Source: DASQZK01 sp963809925 (lineage in GTDB: Bacteria; Bacteroidota; Bacteroidia; Bacteroidales; GCA-2748055). From it: DNA of 64,000 bases. The stretch covers positions 62,001-126,000 of the forward strand of contig CAWELH010000005.1 of the NCBI GenBank assembly GCA_963809925.1, read 5' to 3'. The position numbers and the translations under genes are program-made. Under the pieces are notes generated by a model. The model made no database searches. It had not been told where the DNA came from and saw nothing but the letters and a program-made list of their open reading frames with translations. Positions within the stretch are counted from its first letter, which is position 1, and every line of letters starts with the position of its first letter. Of the stretch, positions 18,227 to 26,538 are shown piece after piece.

Positions 18227-18544
18227 ATGTCCGGAAATAATCATTTGAAGGAGAGTGCAGATTCCTACCGGGAAAATCTTATCAGGAAAAGGAGTCAAAA
18301 GAAGTATAACCTTCCGGTCATTGGTCACTTTGCCGACCGGAGTGTGGAGTTTAAATCTATACTTCATGCAGAGGCCGTTACCGGCATACATTATACCCTG
18401 ATCTTCGAAGCATGCATTGGAAAGATCTACAAAGCCAAGAATGTTCTGTGGGAGTTCAAAAAGGGCAACCACTATATTAAATATAAGGCTTACTACATTA
18501 ATATCCAGGACAGCTATACCCGAAAGAGTGGCTTTAACGGATAA
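18227..18544 (+). CDS. Small hypothetical protein
   Basis: This 105-residue basic protein is divergent from the leucine/mevalonate operon. It has no signal peptide, membrane segment or motif that I recognise. The N-terminal third is charged and hydrophilic; the rest (IHYTLIFEACIGKIYKAKN, then KGNHYIKYKAYYI) looks like alternating beta structure and is rich in Tyr, Ile and Lys. A plausible protein composition and an ATG start favour it being real, but a chance frame is possible. Confidence 0.45.
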   Translation: MSGNNHLKESADSYRENLIRKRSQKKYNLPVIGHFADRSVEFKSILHAEAVTGIHYTLIFEACIGKIYKAKNVLWEFKKGNHYIKYKAYYINIQDSYTRKSGFNG

Positions 18545-18784
18545 TGCTTCAAAAAACGGGCATAAAGTCCGCCTATCAATAAAATAGACTGAATGTGTTA
18601 ATGCCTGGGTAACCGGATTAACCTCTGCATGGAGATGAGTCCCGTGTAATTACTATATGGGCTGAAATCACAAAACAGGTGTAAAAACCCGTCAGATAGT
18701 ACATTTCAAGGTATAATGTGAAGTCAATATAATTCTTAATCGCAAGCGGCTGCGATGAATAAAACTACTCTAAAAGGATATTAC

Positions 18785-18820
18785 AGAACGCTGTACGGGG
18801 CACAACCGTACAGCAGTTCT
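18785..18820 (-). terminator. Stem-loop downstream of the 18834-19313 gene
   Basis: An inverted repeat pairs AGAAC-GCTGTACGG with CCGTACAGC-(A)-GTTCT across a 7-base loop: 14 pairs with one bulged base. It lies just past the minus-strand stop at 18834. There is no T-run after the stem on the minus strand, so it may act as a transcript-end or processing hairpin and not as a classical intrinsic terminator. Confidence 0.5.
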
Positions 18821-18833
18821 ATGTAAAACATCC

Positions 18834-19313
18834 TTACTTCAACGTTACCATTGCAAAAGCCTTTGCGATGTCTTCAGGTTTCTTTTGTTTCCTGAGATAA
18901 TCTTCAAAATCCCCAGTATCCTGACTGAAAATAGAATAGCCTATGTCCACATCCTCCACGAGTTTGTCAATGGCATCCGTCATCGTAATATGTCCCTTTT
19001 TCACCTCTTTCTTATAATAGCCGGAAAGTTTCTTGATGGCATAAAAGATGGTGGGTTTCTGAACGATGGTTTTATCACTTGGGGACATCGGTGTCCCTTT
19101 TTCAATGTAAGTATATGTCTTTTCAAGAAGATACATCTTACGTGCGATCATGTCGCCAAAATAGCTTCTTCCAGACATACTGTAATCGATCTTTACCCTA
19201 GCAGTATCGCTTAATGTATTGTTAAAAACAAATTTCTGCTCACTTTGTCCAAAAAGCGCAGTTACAATAAACGATAAGGTGAGTAAAGACATCGTCTTTC
19301 TCAATAATTTCAT
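18834..19313 (-). CDS. Hypothetical exported protein
   Basis: The 159-residue protein begins with a clear signal peptide (basic MKLLRK, hydrophobic SLLTLSFIVTALFG, cleavage near GQSEQ). The mature part is small, Lys-rich and mostly helical in appearance, with no Cys and no recognised domain. It is followed by a stem-loop and preceded by a Bacteroidota -7 box, so it is probably a monocistronic unit. No function is proposed. Confidence 0.75.
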   Translation of the reverse strand: MKLLRKTMSLLTLSFIVTALFGQSEQKFVFNNTLSDTARVKIDYSMSGRSYFGDMIARKMYLLEKTYTYIEKGTPMSPSDKTIVQKPTIFYAIKKLSGYYKKEVKKGHITMTDAIDKLVEDVDIGYSIFSQDTGDFEDYLRKQKKPEDIAKAFAMVTLK

Positions 19314-19356
19314 CTTTCAGGTTTAAGTGGTTTTTAAACTAAGTGGTTTTCATATA

Positions 19357-19364
19357 CAAAAATA
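19357..19364 (-). promoter_or_regulatory. Candidate -7 box for the exported hypothetical protein
   Basis: On the minus strand TATTTTTG matches TAnnTTTG about 45 bp before the ATG at 19313. No good -33 element is seen. Between box and gene an 11-bp direct repeat (TAAGTGGTTTT on the plus strand, 19324-19334 and 19340-19350) has a 16-bp period, possibly a binding site in the leader. Confidence 0.35.
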
Positions 19365-19467
19365 TACAATTTTCTTAAATCATGATCTTTGTCATATTAT
19401 TTAAAACGAAACTGAACTTATTACCTATCAACTTATCACAAAAGCCATACGAAAAGTGTTAAATAAA

Positions 19468-19498
19468 ACGGCAGGGAAATCGAGGATTTCCCTGCCGT
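19468..19498 (-). terminator. Rho-independent terminator of the sialate O-acetylesterase gene
   Basis: There is a perfect 14-bp stem (ACGGCAGGGAAATC with its complement) around a 3-base loop, followed on the minus strand by TTTATTT. It lies 44 bp past the esterase stop codon. This is the clearest intrinsic terminator in the window. Confidence 0.85.
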
Positions 19499-19541
19499 CA
19501 CCTGATTTTGCGACACAGTTTGTATTTACTTCCCTGTATTT

Positions 19542-21509
19542 TTACTTAATACCTGCGGTAATTCCTGGCCAGTCGTCACTGCGGAACGGTGATGCCGGAA
19601 GTCCTTCCTTGTTGTATAAGTTAGCATCATCGGGATTATTTGCCCATGCATACCTTACAGCCACAGGATTTTTAACCTCACTACAGCTGGCAATGATCTT
19701 ACCGTCGCTTATCACCGCTTTGGCCCAATGAAATTTTTTGTCGGCACCGGCAATGGCAAAGCCCTTCAGGTAGCCGTACTTATCTTTAACCATCAATCCC
19801 GAGCCCTCATGGCTAAATGAGATTATGGCTTTTCCGTCTTTGAATTCTACCGACTTATACAGTGGCCCCATGCTTTCTACATCCATGTTATAGGCAATTT
19901 TAAGAGCATTCATGGCGAGGCGGTAACCCACATCCTGTTTATTGGTCGGGTGTATATCGTTGGCTTCGCCAATATCGATGATCACTGCCATACCGGTATT
20001 CTTTAAGCTGTCGAGTGTACCCGTCTGAGCTTCACGTAGTTCAGCCCAATCGCTCTCCCCAGGCTCGGTTTTTACGGCCATATAGTTTGCCAGCTGAACA
20101 AACAGGAAAGGCATATCGGCTTCCTGAAATTTGTCACGCCAGCAGCGGATCATCAGCGGGAAGAGATAACGATACTGGTAAGCTCTTCCGGCATTGGCTT
20201 CACCCTGATACCATATAGCCCCTTTTACTCTCAGGTTAAGTAGTGGATATATCATTCCGTTATAAAGAGTAGCAGGTTTCTCATTCGGACTCATCGTAGT
20301 TGGCGAATATTTAAGTCCTTCACCGGTTAGACGGTAATGCCATGTTCCGTCAAGTGGGAGAGTGAAACTACCTGAAGTTATATTCATCTGGGCTGCGGGC
20401 CCGCTAAATCCACCGTTGCCGCCATCATCGACTACTTTCACGGCGATCACATTCTTTCCAGGTTTAAGAATTCCAGGGCTCAGCGTGTAACTGCGCAGCT
20501 TATCATATTTATTAATGCTCTCACCAACCTTAACACCGTTTACAAATGTATAATCACTGTCGTCGATCTTACCGAGATTCAAAACAGCTTCTTTTTCCGA
20601 AGCCGAAGCTGGCAGTTCAAAGCTCGTTCTGAACCAGACAGTACCGTCAACTCCAGGAAGATTACGCCTTTCCCAGTATCCGGGGACTTTCATTTCCTTC
20701 CATAACGACATATCGATATTTTCGGCAGAATAGTCGGCCGGTTTTCCGCCCGTGTTGTCCGAAATTTCGAATTCCTTCATCAGCCCGGCAATCACTTCTT
20801 CCTGCTTTATCTTAAGGTTGTCGAAGGTGTTCTGATCCACGTCATCCAGGCTGTGCCTGAACTCTTCAACCGTCGTGATATAGTCCTTGCTTGTCCATGC
20901 TTCCACATTGGTACCTCCCCAGTTTGTACTGATCAGTCCGACAGGAACGCCGACTTCTTTTTGTATATCCCTGCCGAAAAAATAACCGACCGCAGAAAAA
21001 TTTTCGACGTTTTCAGGAGTACAAATCATCCACGATGTTTCCGGAACATCATCCACCGTTGAAAGCTGAAGGTTATTGGGTATATTGAGAAGCCGGATTT
21101 CAGGATAATCGGCCTTAGCGATCTCATTAACGGCATCCTTTGCCCTATGCAACTGAAACTCCATATTCGACTGACCTGAACAGATCCAGACATCGCCCAT
21201 CAGAATATTGTCAAGAACGACTTTATTTTTCCCTGTGACGTTCAAAGAATAGGGCCCGCCTTCCTTCATCGGAGGAAAGGTAACCATCCATTCTCCGTTT
21301 TTATCTGCCCTGGCCTTGAGCGTTTTTCCCGCAAATTCAACACTTACCTTTTCTCCTTTGTCAGCCCATCCCCAAATACGGATTTCCATATTTCTCTGAA
21401 TTACCATGTTACTGCTTAAAACCTGGGGAAGCCTGACGTTCGCAAACAGCCAGGCCGGTATCATCATTAAACCTATGATAAATACCAGCAATTTTGTGCT
21501 ATTTTTCAT
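19542..21509 (-). CDS. Secreted sialate O-acetylesterase-like SGNH hydrolase
   Basis: The 655-residue protein has an N-terminal signal peptide (LLVFIIGLMMIPAWLFA). A beta-rich domain precedes the nucleophile motif DVWICSGQSNMEFQL (Ser114), and the catalytic Asp/His motif DIHPTNKQDVG comes near residue 565. A jelly-roll carbohydrate-binding insert (about 270-390, with YTFVNGVKVGES and VIAVKVVDDGGNGG) sits between the two halves, the usual layout in this family. Such enzymes remove acetyl esters from sialic acids or from plant glycans such as acetylated xylan; without a neighbouring glycan locus the substrate is open. It has its own -7 box and a strong terminator, so it is monocistronic. Confidence 0.9.
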   Translation of the reverse strand: MKNSTKLLVFIIGLMMIPAWLFANVRLPQVLSSNMVIQRNMEIRIWGWADKGEKVSVEFAGKTLKARADKNGEWMVTFPPMKEGGPYSLNVTGKNKVVLDNILMGDVWICSGQSNMEFQLHRAKDAVNEIAKADYPEIRLLNIPNNLQLSTVDDVPETSWMICTPENVENFSAVGYFFGRDIQKEVGVPVGLISTNWGGTNVEAWTSKDYITTVEEFRHSLDDVDQNTFDNLKIKQEEVIAGLMKEFEISDNTGGKPADYSAENIDMSLWKEMKVPGYWERRNLPGVDGTVWFRTSFELPASASEKEAVLNLGKIDDSDYTFVNGVKVGESINKYDKLRSYTLSPGILKPGKNVIAVKVVDDGGNGGFSGPAAQMNITSGSFTLPLDGTWHYRLTGEGLKYSPTTMSPNEKPATLYNGMIYPLLNLRVKGAIWYQGEANAGRAYQYRYLFPLMIRCWRDKFQEADMPFLFVQLANYMAVKTEPGESDWAELREAQTGTLDSLKNTGMAVIIDIGEANDIHPTNKQDVGYRLAMNALKIAYNMDVESMGPLYKSVEFKDGKAIISFSHEGSGLMVKDKYGYLKGFAIAGADKKFHWAKAVISDGKIIASCSEVKNPVAVRYAWANNPDDANLYNKEGLPASPFRSDDWPGITAGIK

Positions 21510-21540
21510 TTTGAAAAGTTTAAGATTGGTATAGAATTAT

Positions 21541-21548
21541 CAAATTTA
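21541..21548 (-). promoter_or_regulatory. Candidate -7 box for the sialate O-acetylesterase gene
   Basis: On the minus strand TAAATTTG fits TAnnTTTG, 31 bp before the start codon at 21509. The -33 element is not evident. Its position between the gnd stop (21577) and the esterase start supports separate transcription. Confidence 0.4.
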
Positions 21549-21576
21549 CATCATTCTGTTGAAAAATTCGAATTCC

Positions 21577-23025
21577 TCAGGCATTATACGTGCTCGATGC
21601 AGTATCGCCACCCCTTCCTGTCCAGTTTGTGTGGAAAAATTCGCCCCTTGGCTTATCCGTTCTTTCATAGGTATGTGCACCGAAATAATCACGCTGTGCC
21701 TGCAGCATATTGGCTGGAAGGCTTTCCGAACGGTATCCGTCGTAGTAAGAGAGTGCTGTTCCGAGTGCCGGAACGGGGATCCCGTTTACATGTGCGGTTG
21801 CCACAACATTTCGCCATGCTTTCTGCGCTTCATGTATCTTCTGCTTGAAGAAAGGATCGAGCAGGAGGTTTTTAAGTCCGGAGTTTGTATTAAAAGCATC
21901 GGTGATCTTTCCGAGGAAAGCAGAACGTATAATACAACCGCCCCGCCACATCTGGGCAATCCCTCCATAGTTCAGATTCCAGTTATATTCTTTCGCTGCT
22001 TCGCGCATCAAAACGTACCCCTGAGCATATGATATTATCTTCGATGCATAAAGGGCTTTACTGAGATCATTGATAAACGCTTTTTTGTCACCTGTAAAAT
22101 TCACTTCAGGACCAACGAGAACGGATGACGCTTCAACTCTCTCATCTTTTTGTGACGACAACACCCTTGCAAAGACAGCTTCACCAATTAATGTGAGCGG
22201 GACACCAATATCGAGCGCTGCTATACCGGTCCATTTCCCGGTGCCTTTCTGACCGGCAGTGTCCAAAATTTTTTCTACCAGGGCTTCACCATCCTCCTTA
22301 AATCCGAGGATATCTCGAGTGATCTCAATTAAGTAGCTGTCAAGGTCTCCTTTATTCCATTCATCGAACACATCATGCATTTCGTCGGAAGTCATATTGA
22401 GAAGTTTCTTCATAATGAAATAGGCTTCCGAGATCAGTTGCATATCACCATACTCAATACCATTATGAACCATTTTCACAAAGTGACCTGCACCGTTCTC
22501 CCCCACCCAGTCACAGCATGGCGCACCGTCTTCTTTGGCTGCTATGTCCTGAAATATGGGTTTAATAAATTTCCATGCACCGGGTGACCCGCCCGGCATG
22601 ATGGAAGGTCCGTTAAGTGCACCTTCCTCTCCTCCCGATACACCTGTACCAATGAAAAGCAGTCCAAGATTTTCTACGTATTCTGCCCGCCGAATCGTAT
22701 CGTGAAAATTGGAATTGCCACCATCGATAATTATGTCACCTTTCTCCAGATGCGGAAGAAGTTGTTCAATAATTGAATCGACAGGTTTACCGGCTTTGAC
22801 AAGGATCATTACCTTCCTGGGCCTTTGAAGCGAAGCCACGAACTCTTTAATGCTGTGGCTGGGGATAAAGTTCTTATCTTTGCCTCTTCCCTTAATAAAA
22901 TTATCCACTTTCTCCACAGTTCTGTTGTAGACCGACACGGTATATCCATTTCGTTCCATGTTCAGTACAAGGTTTTCGCCCATTACGGCCAATCCCATAA
23001 GTCCAATGTCTGCTTGCTTTTTCAT
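21577..23025 (-). CDS. gnd: 6-phosphogluconate dehydrogenase, decarboxylating
   Basis: This enzyme oxidises 6-phosphogluconate to ribulose 5-phosphate and CO2 with NADP in the oxidative pentose phosphate pathway. The 482-residue protein has the normal full length, the Rossmann motif GLAVMGENLVLNMERNGY at the N-terminus, IDGGNS, GTGVSGGEEGAL, the catalytic Lys segment GAGHFVKMVHNGIEYGDMQL, and the C-terminal tail GRGGDTASSTYNA of the long dimeric form. It follows pdxB by 115 bp on the same strand. No glucose-6-phosphate dehydrogenase is in the window. Confidence 0.97.
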   Translation of the reverse strand: MKKQADIGLMGLAVMGENLVLNMERNGYTVSVYNRTVEKVDNFIKGRGKDKNFIPSHSIKEFVASLQRPRKVMILVKAGKPVDSIIEQLLPHLEKGDIIIDGGNSNFHDTIRRAEYVENLGLLFIGTGVSGGEEGALNGPSIMPGGSPGAWKFIKPIFQDIAAKEDGAPCCDWVGENGAGHFVKMVHNGIEYGDMQLISEAYFIMKKLLNMTSDEMHDVFDEWNKGDLDSYLIEITRDILGFKEDGEALVEKILDTAGQKGTGKWTGIAALDIGVPLTLIGEAVFARVLSSQKDERVEASSVLVGPEVNFTGDKKAFINDLSKALYASKIISYAQGYVLMREAAKEYNWNLNYGGIAQMWRGGCIIRSAFLGKITDAFNTNSGLKNLLLDPFFKQKIHEAQKAWRNVVATAHVNGIPVPALGTALSYYDGYRSESLPANMLQAQRDYFGAHTYERTDKPRGEFFHTNWTGRGGDTASSTYNA

Positions 23026-23140
23026 AAAATCTGTTCTTTAATTGTTATAGACCCTTTTACGAGGGCCGGTAAGTTTCAAAATATTTCCTTCGAACGGGTA
23101 ACTTTGGAACACACTTATTCCGTCAGGAGTTCATTCCCTG

Positions 23141-24292
23141 TCAGAAACAGCTGTTTACAAGCACCGAAAATCCGAGTTTTCCAAGTATCTCCTCAAGGTG
23201 ATCAAAGGGATTATTGATCAGTCGGACACTATAGGCTGTGGCTTCTCTTCTTATCGGGTAGTGGCCGCGGAGAAATTCAAAACGACTAATGTCTTCCCTT
23301 AGCATTTCATCGTCAAGCTTTACATCATAGGTATTGAGATAAACTTCCCGCAGGATATCCGTTTCACCAAGCCCTGTACAATCGACGACAAATGATGGGT
23401 TTTCAGGGAGAGGAAGATCAGAGGGGGTCCAATCATCCAGTCCAAGCCCAAAAAACCGGGAAACTGCTCTCACGCTCATCATTGTACCATTCGCCTTTCC
23501 GTCGGTGGAATATCCCGCGATATGAGGGGTTCCGAAATCAACTAGACTGAGAAGCCGTCGCGAAATATCGGGTTCATTTTCCCATACATCCAGGCAGGCT
23601 GCTTTTACTTTACCGGATATCAGGGCTTTTTCAAGTGCGTCGCTATCGACTACCGGGCCACGTGATGAGTTAATCAGGAAAACATTCCTGTCCAGACGAT
23701 TAAAAAATGCATCGTTGCACATATGCAGTGTTTTGTCAGCGCCGGATTTATTTAACGGCACATGGAAGGTTAGTACATCGGCTTCTTTTTGGATGGTTTC
23801 GATGGAAACAAAGCCTTCCTCACCTTCCAGCCTTGCCCGGGGGGGATCGTTAACCATCACTTTCATGCCAATGCTTTGTGCTGCTGCGGCAATCTTCGAT
23901 CCGACGTTACCAGCACCTATTACACCTAAAACAGTACTGCCTGGATTCAGGTTTCTTTTGTCTGACCAGTTAAGCAGTACGGAAATGACATACTGCTCAA
24001 CGGAAGATGCATTGCAGCCCGGCGCATTGGTCCATTCTATGCCAGCCTCACTGCAATATTCCGTATCGATATGATCAAAGCCTATGGTGGCCGAGGCAAT
24101 GAACTTCACCGAAGAACCACCCAGGAGACTCCGGTCACATTGTGTTCTGGTTCTTATAATCAATGCATCTGCATTTCTGACAAGTGCAGGCGAGATGTCC
24201 TTACCCGGAAAATAGGCAATTTCTGCAACATCATCCAGGACAGCCCTGAGAAAAGGGATTTTGTCGTCGGCAATAATTTGAATTTTCTTCAC
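23141..24292 (-). CDS. pdxB: 4-phosphoerythronate dehydrogenase
   Basis: PdxB oxidises 4-phosphoerythronate in the DXP-dependent pyridoxal phosphate pathway. The protein (about 384 residues) belongs to the D-2-hydroxyacid dehydrogenases: IASATIGFDHID, GCNASSVEQYV, the NAD loop GVIGAGNVGSKIA, the catalytic Arg in NSSRGPVVDSDAL and His in FGTPHIAGYSTDGK. It ends with the extra PdxB dimerisation domain. The start is set at a GTG (VKKIQIIADDK), 1 bp after the upstream stop, because no ATG precedes the fold except one deep inside the neighbour; the longer frame from 24361 would overlap that neighbour by 68 bp. PdxB implies that DXP is made somewhere in the cell. Confidence 0.88.
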   Translation of the reverse strand: MKKIQIIADDKIPFLRAVLDDVAEIAYFPGKDISPALVRNADALIIRTRTQCDRSLLGGSSVKFIASATIGFDHIDTEYCSEAGIEWTNAPGCNASSVEQYVISVLLNWSDKRNLNPGSTVLGVIGAGNVGSKIAAAAQSIGMKVMVNDPPRARLEGEEGFVSIETIQKEADVLTFHVPLNKSGADKTLHMCNDAFFNRLDRNVFLINSSRGPVVDSDALEKALISGKVKAACLDVWENEPDISRRLLSLVDFGTPHIAGYSTDGKANGTMMSVRAVSRFFGLGLDDWTPSDLPLPENPSFVVDCTGLGETDILREVYLNTYDVKLDDEMLREDISRFEFLRGHYPIRREATAYSVRLINNPFDHLEEILGKLGFSVLVNSCF

Positions 24293-24293
24293 T

Positions 24294-25559
24294 TCAAAAT
24301 TTATCTTTGTGAGCCCACAGCCCAAGAGCCGGGTTGGAGATATAGTAAATCTCCTCACCACCGGGCAGAATATTAAAACCGTCTTTCAAGGTCCCGGTAT
24401 CATAGATCTTCAGCATTTCTGAGAGAGGGGCATACCGGTAATTCACCTTCTCAATCTCCTCCCTGGTAAGAATCCCGGGGCTGTAGGTTACTGTGAACCG
24501 GCCTTCTGAGGATCCATGGATCAGGTGGGCGGCGGCACTCAGGTTAGCGGCCAGGTCATCGTTCTCGGATGTATGTTTCAGAATATCCGGAGTCTTTAGG
24601 TAGCCATACTTCCTGATTAGGGCATCGATCTGACGGTCTTCACCGAATTCGCGAAGACCGGGGGCCAGAACAATTAATTCACCTTCATCGGCAATGGCCA
24701 TCCTTGTCCGGTAAATGCTCTTATTGCCAAGCCAGGTGCTCTTAAATTCAGAAGGATCAAGGTGTACGACGACTTTTTTCAAGGGTTTCTCCAGAAGCCG
24801 GAAATTCACCTTGAGTGACAGATCAGCCGCGAGGTTGAAGCACTCACGATCATCCCCGATATAAAGGCCTTTTATGGCAAGTGCGTCCTTTTCCTTGGCT
24901 ACAACGGTCTGAACATAAACGATTGGAAGATGAGTGGCAAAATTTTCCGAAGCATAATCGAGCACTTTTCTGACCGGCGTATCAGCTCTGCCCATAATTC
25001 TTTCCATGCCATAAGCGGCACCTAGGAAGTGGCTCTTATTGATCCCTTCCGCGCCACCCGTTCCGACGAAAATATTTTTATTGTAATTGGCCATGCCAAT
25101 CACCTCATGGGGTACAACCTGACCTACAGACAGGATCAGATCATAGTTCCCCTCAACGAGCATCCGGTTTACCTGTGCCGGCCAATTGTAACTAACGCGG
25201 CCTTCCGAAACTTCATTGACGAAGCCGGCTGGCACAGTCCCAAGGGTAATCAGGTCGTGCCTCCAATCATGGTTTCTGAAAAGTCTCAGTGGAATATCCC
25301 CATACATCCTGCGTATCTCTTCGGAGGTCATCGGAAAGTGCGTTCCAGTGGCAGGAAGGATATCTGTCAGCCGGCTTCCGTAATAATCATAGACCATCCG
25401 GGTGATCTCGCCTGCCTGCGAATGAAAGCGTGTAAAATCGGGAGGGATGACAAGGATTTTTTTTCTGGGGCCTAATGCTTCCAGCACACCGAATACCGAC
25501 TCCTCCAGTTCCCTGGTGCCAATGACTGTTTCTGTACCACCCTTTTTAAAAAATAACAT
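24294..25559 (-). CDS. LarA-family nickel-pincer racemase/epimerase homologue
   Basis: The 421-residue protein has the lactate racemase N-terminal domain (DUF2088). The pattern known from LarA is visible: DFTR (41-44), GTH (His74), VPHEV (His151), the Lys that anchors the nickel-pincer cofactor (NYNKN, Lys161) and the nickel-ligand His177 in NKSHFLG. The spacings of 10 (His-Lys) and 16 (Lys-His) equal those of LarA His174, Lys184 and His200. So it is probably an active nickel-pincer enzyme. Known relatives act on lactate, malate, phenyllactate or gluconate; the substrate here is unknown. Cofactor genes larB, larC and larE are not in the window. The gene abuts pdxB. Confidence 0.85.
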   Translation of the reverse strand: MLFFKKGGTETVIGTRELEESVFGVLEALGPRKKILVIPPDFTRFHSQAGEITRMVYDYYGSRLTDILPATGTHFPMTSEEIRRMYGDIPLRLFRNHDWRHDLITLGTVPAGFVNEVSEGRVSYNWPAQVNRMLVEGNYDLILSVGQVVPHEVIGMANYNKNIFVGTGGAEGINKSHFLGAAYGMERIMGRADTPVRKVLDYASENFATHLPIVYVQTVVAKEKDALAIKGLYIGDDRECFNLAADLSLKVNFRLLEKPLKKVVVHLDPSEFKSTWLGNKSIYRTRMAIADEGELIVLAPGLREFGEDRQIDALIRKYGYLKTPDILKHTSENDDLAANLSAAAHLIHGSSEGRFTVTYSPGILTREEIEKVNYRYAPLSEMLKIYDTGTLKDGFNILPGGEEIYYISNPALGLWAHKDKF

Positions 25560-25602
25560 ATACTGTTGTATTAGAATACCACTTGGTCAGAATGATTGAT
25601 GA

Positions 25603-26487
25603 TCATTTCCATGGAGGCAACTCGGGGAGATAGTTATCAAAAATGCGGATACGTTCATTCTCGTAGGAGCCCTGGTATGTACCGTCAAAAAATTTGTCGA
25701 GTGCCTCCTTGTAAAACAGTTCCCAGGATGCTTCTTCATGTCCGGGATTGATTGGGTAAAACAGGACGCCGTTGGATTTCGCAGCTTTAAAATCACCGGG
25801 TGCATCACCGATCATCAGGATCATGTTATCAGGATATTTTCCTTTGGCAGCCAGTGCAAGGTGTTCCCGTTTAGTTCCATACTCCTGTCCGGCAATTAGC
25901 CTGACATATTTTTCGATCTTGTTTTCCTTCCATTCCCTTTCCAGGGCTTCAACAGGAGTTTGTGATACCACAAGGGCATCAGCCCTGTCTGCCATTTTTT
26001 CCAGGGAATCCTTCACAAAAGGGAATGGTGGCATTCCATAAACCATTTCACCGATATCCTGATTTACTTTTAACGACCAGGCATAGGTGCGATCGATGAT
26101 GGGATCGTCCACTTCTTGTGCGAAAATCTCCAGTGCAGGATTCCCCAGCTTGCTCTCCTTTTTCGTCCATTCCTCCAAAAGGCTCAGGTCGGGGAGTTCC
26201 ATGCCGCGAGCGGTAACCTCTGGTCTTTCAGAGAGCAGACGAAACGTTTCGATCAGGGCAAGAAAGCGATTCACTCCCCTTGTTTTAGAATAAAGATTTA
26301 CAAATTCCCAGGTTTCCCTGGCATATTTGGAAATTTTCTGTAGTTCAAATGTCTGGATGAGGTTAGGGCAAAAACATTCTTTTTGCTTTATCTCCATGGT
26401 GTCAAAGGCACAACCATCAGAATCAATGCCGATAAAAAATTTTTTTTCCGGCTGAAGTTTTGTGAGTGTATCGTGAGGATTATTCAT
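25603..26487 (-). CDS. HAD-superfamily hydrolase
   Basis: The 294-residue cytoplasmic protein has HAD motif I in FIGIDSDGCAFDTM (Asp22 nucleophile, Asp24), motif II in LVVSQTP, and motifs III/IV in KREH and MIGDAPGDFKAAKSNG. A large helical cap (about 30-165) lies between motifs I and II. It is therefore a phosphatase or phosphotransferase of unknown substrate. It sits 43 bp ahead of the LarA homologue and 51 bp behind phosphofructokinase, all on one strand, so a sugar-phosphate or sugar-acid phosphate is a reasonable guess from context only. Confidence 0.82.
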   Translation of the reverse strand: MNNPHDTLTKLQPEKKFFIGIDSDGCAFDTMEIKQKECFCPNLIQTFELQKISKYARETWEFVNLYSKTRGVNRFLALIETFRLLSERPEVTARGMELPDLSLLEEWTKKESKLGNPALEIFAQEVDDPIIDRTYAWSLKVNQDIGEMVYGMPPFPFVKDSLEKMADRADALVVSQTPVEALEREWKENKIEKYVRLIAGQEYGTKREHLALAAKGKYPDNMILMIGDAPGDFKAAKSNGVLFYPINPGHEEASWELFYKEALDKFFDGTYQGSYENERIRIFDNYLPELPPWK

Positions 26488-26538
26488 ATTTTCAAAGGTT
26501 GATTTGTCTACGAATTCTTTTTTGACAGTTTTACTGTT

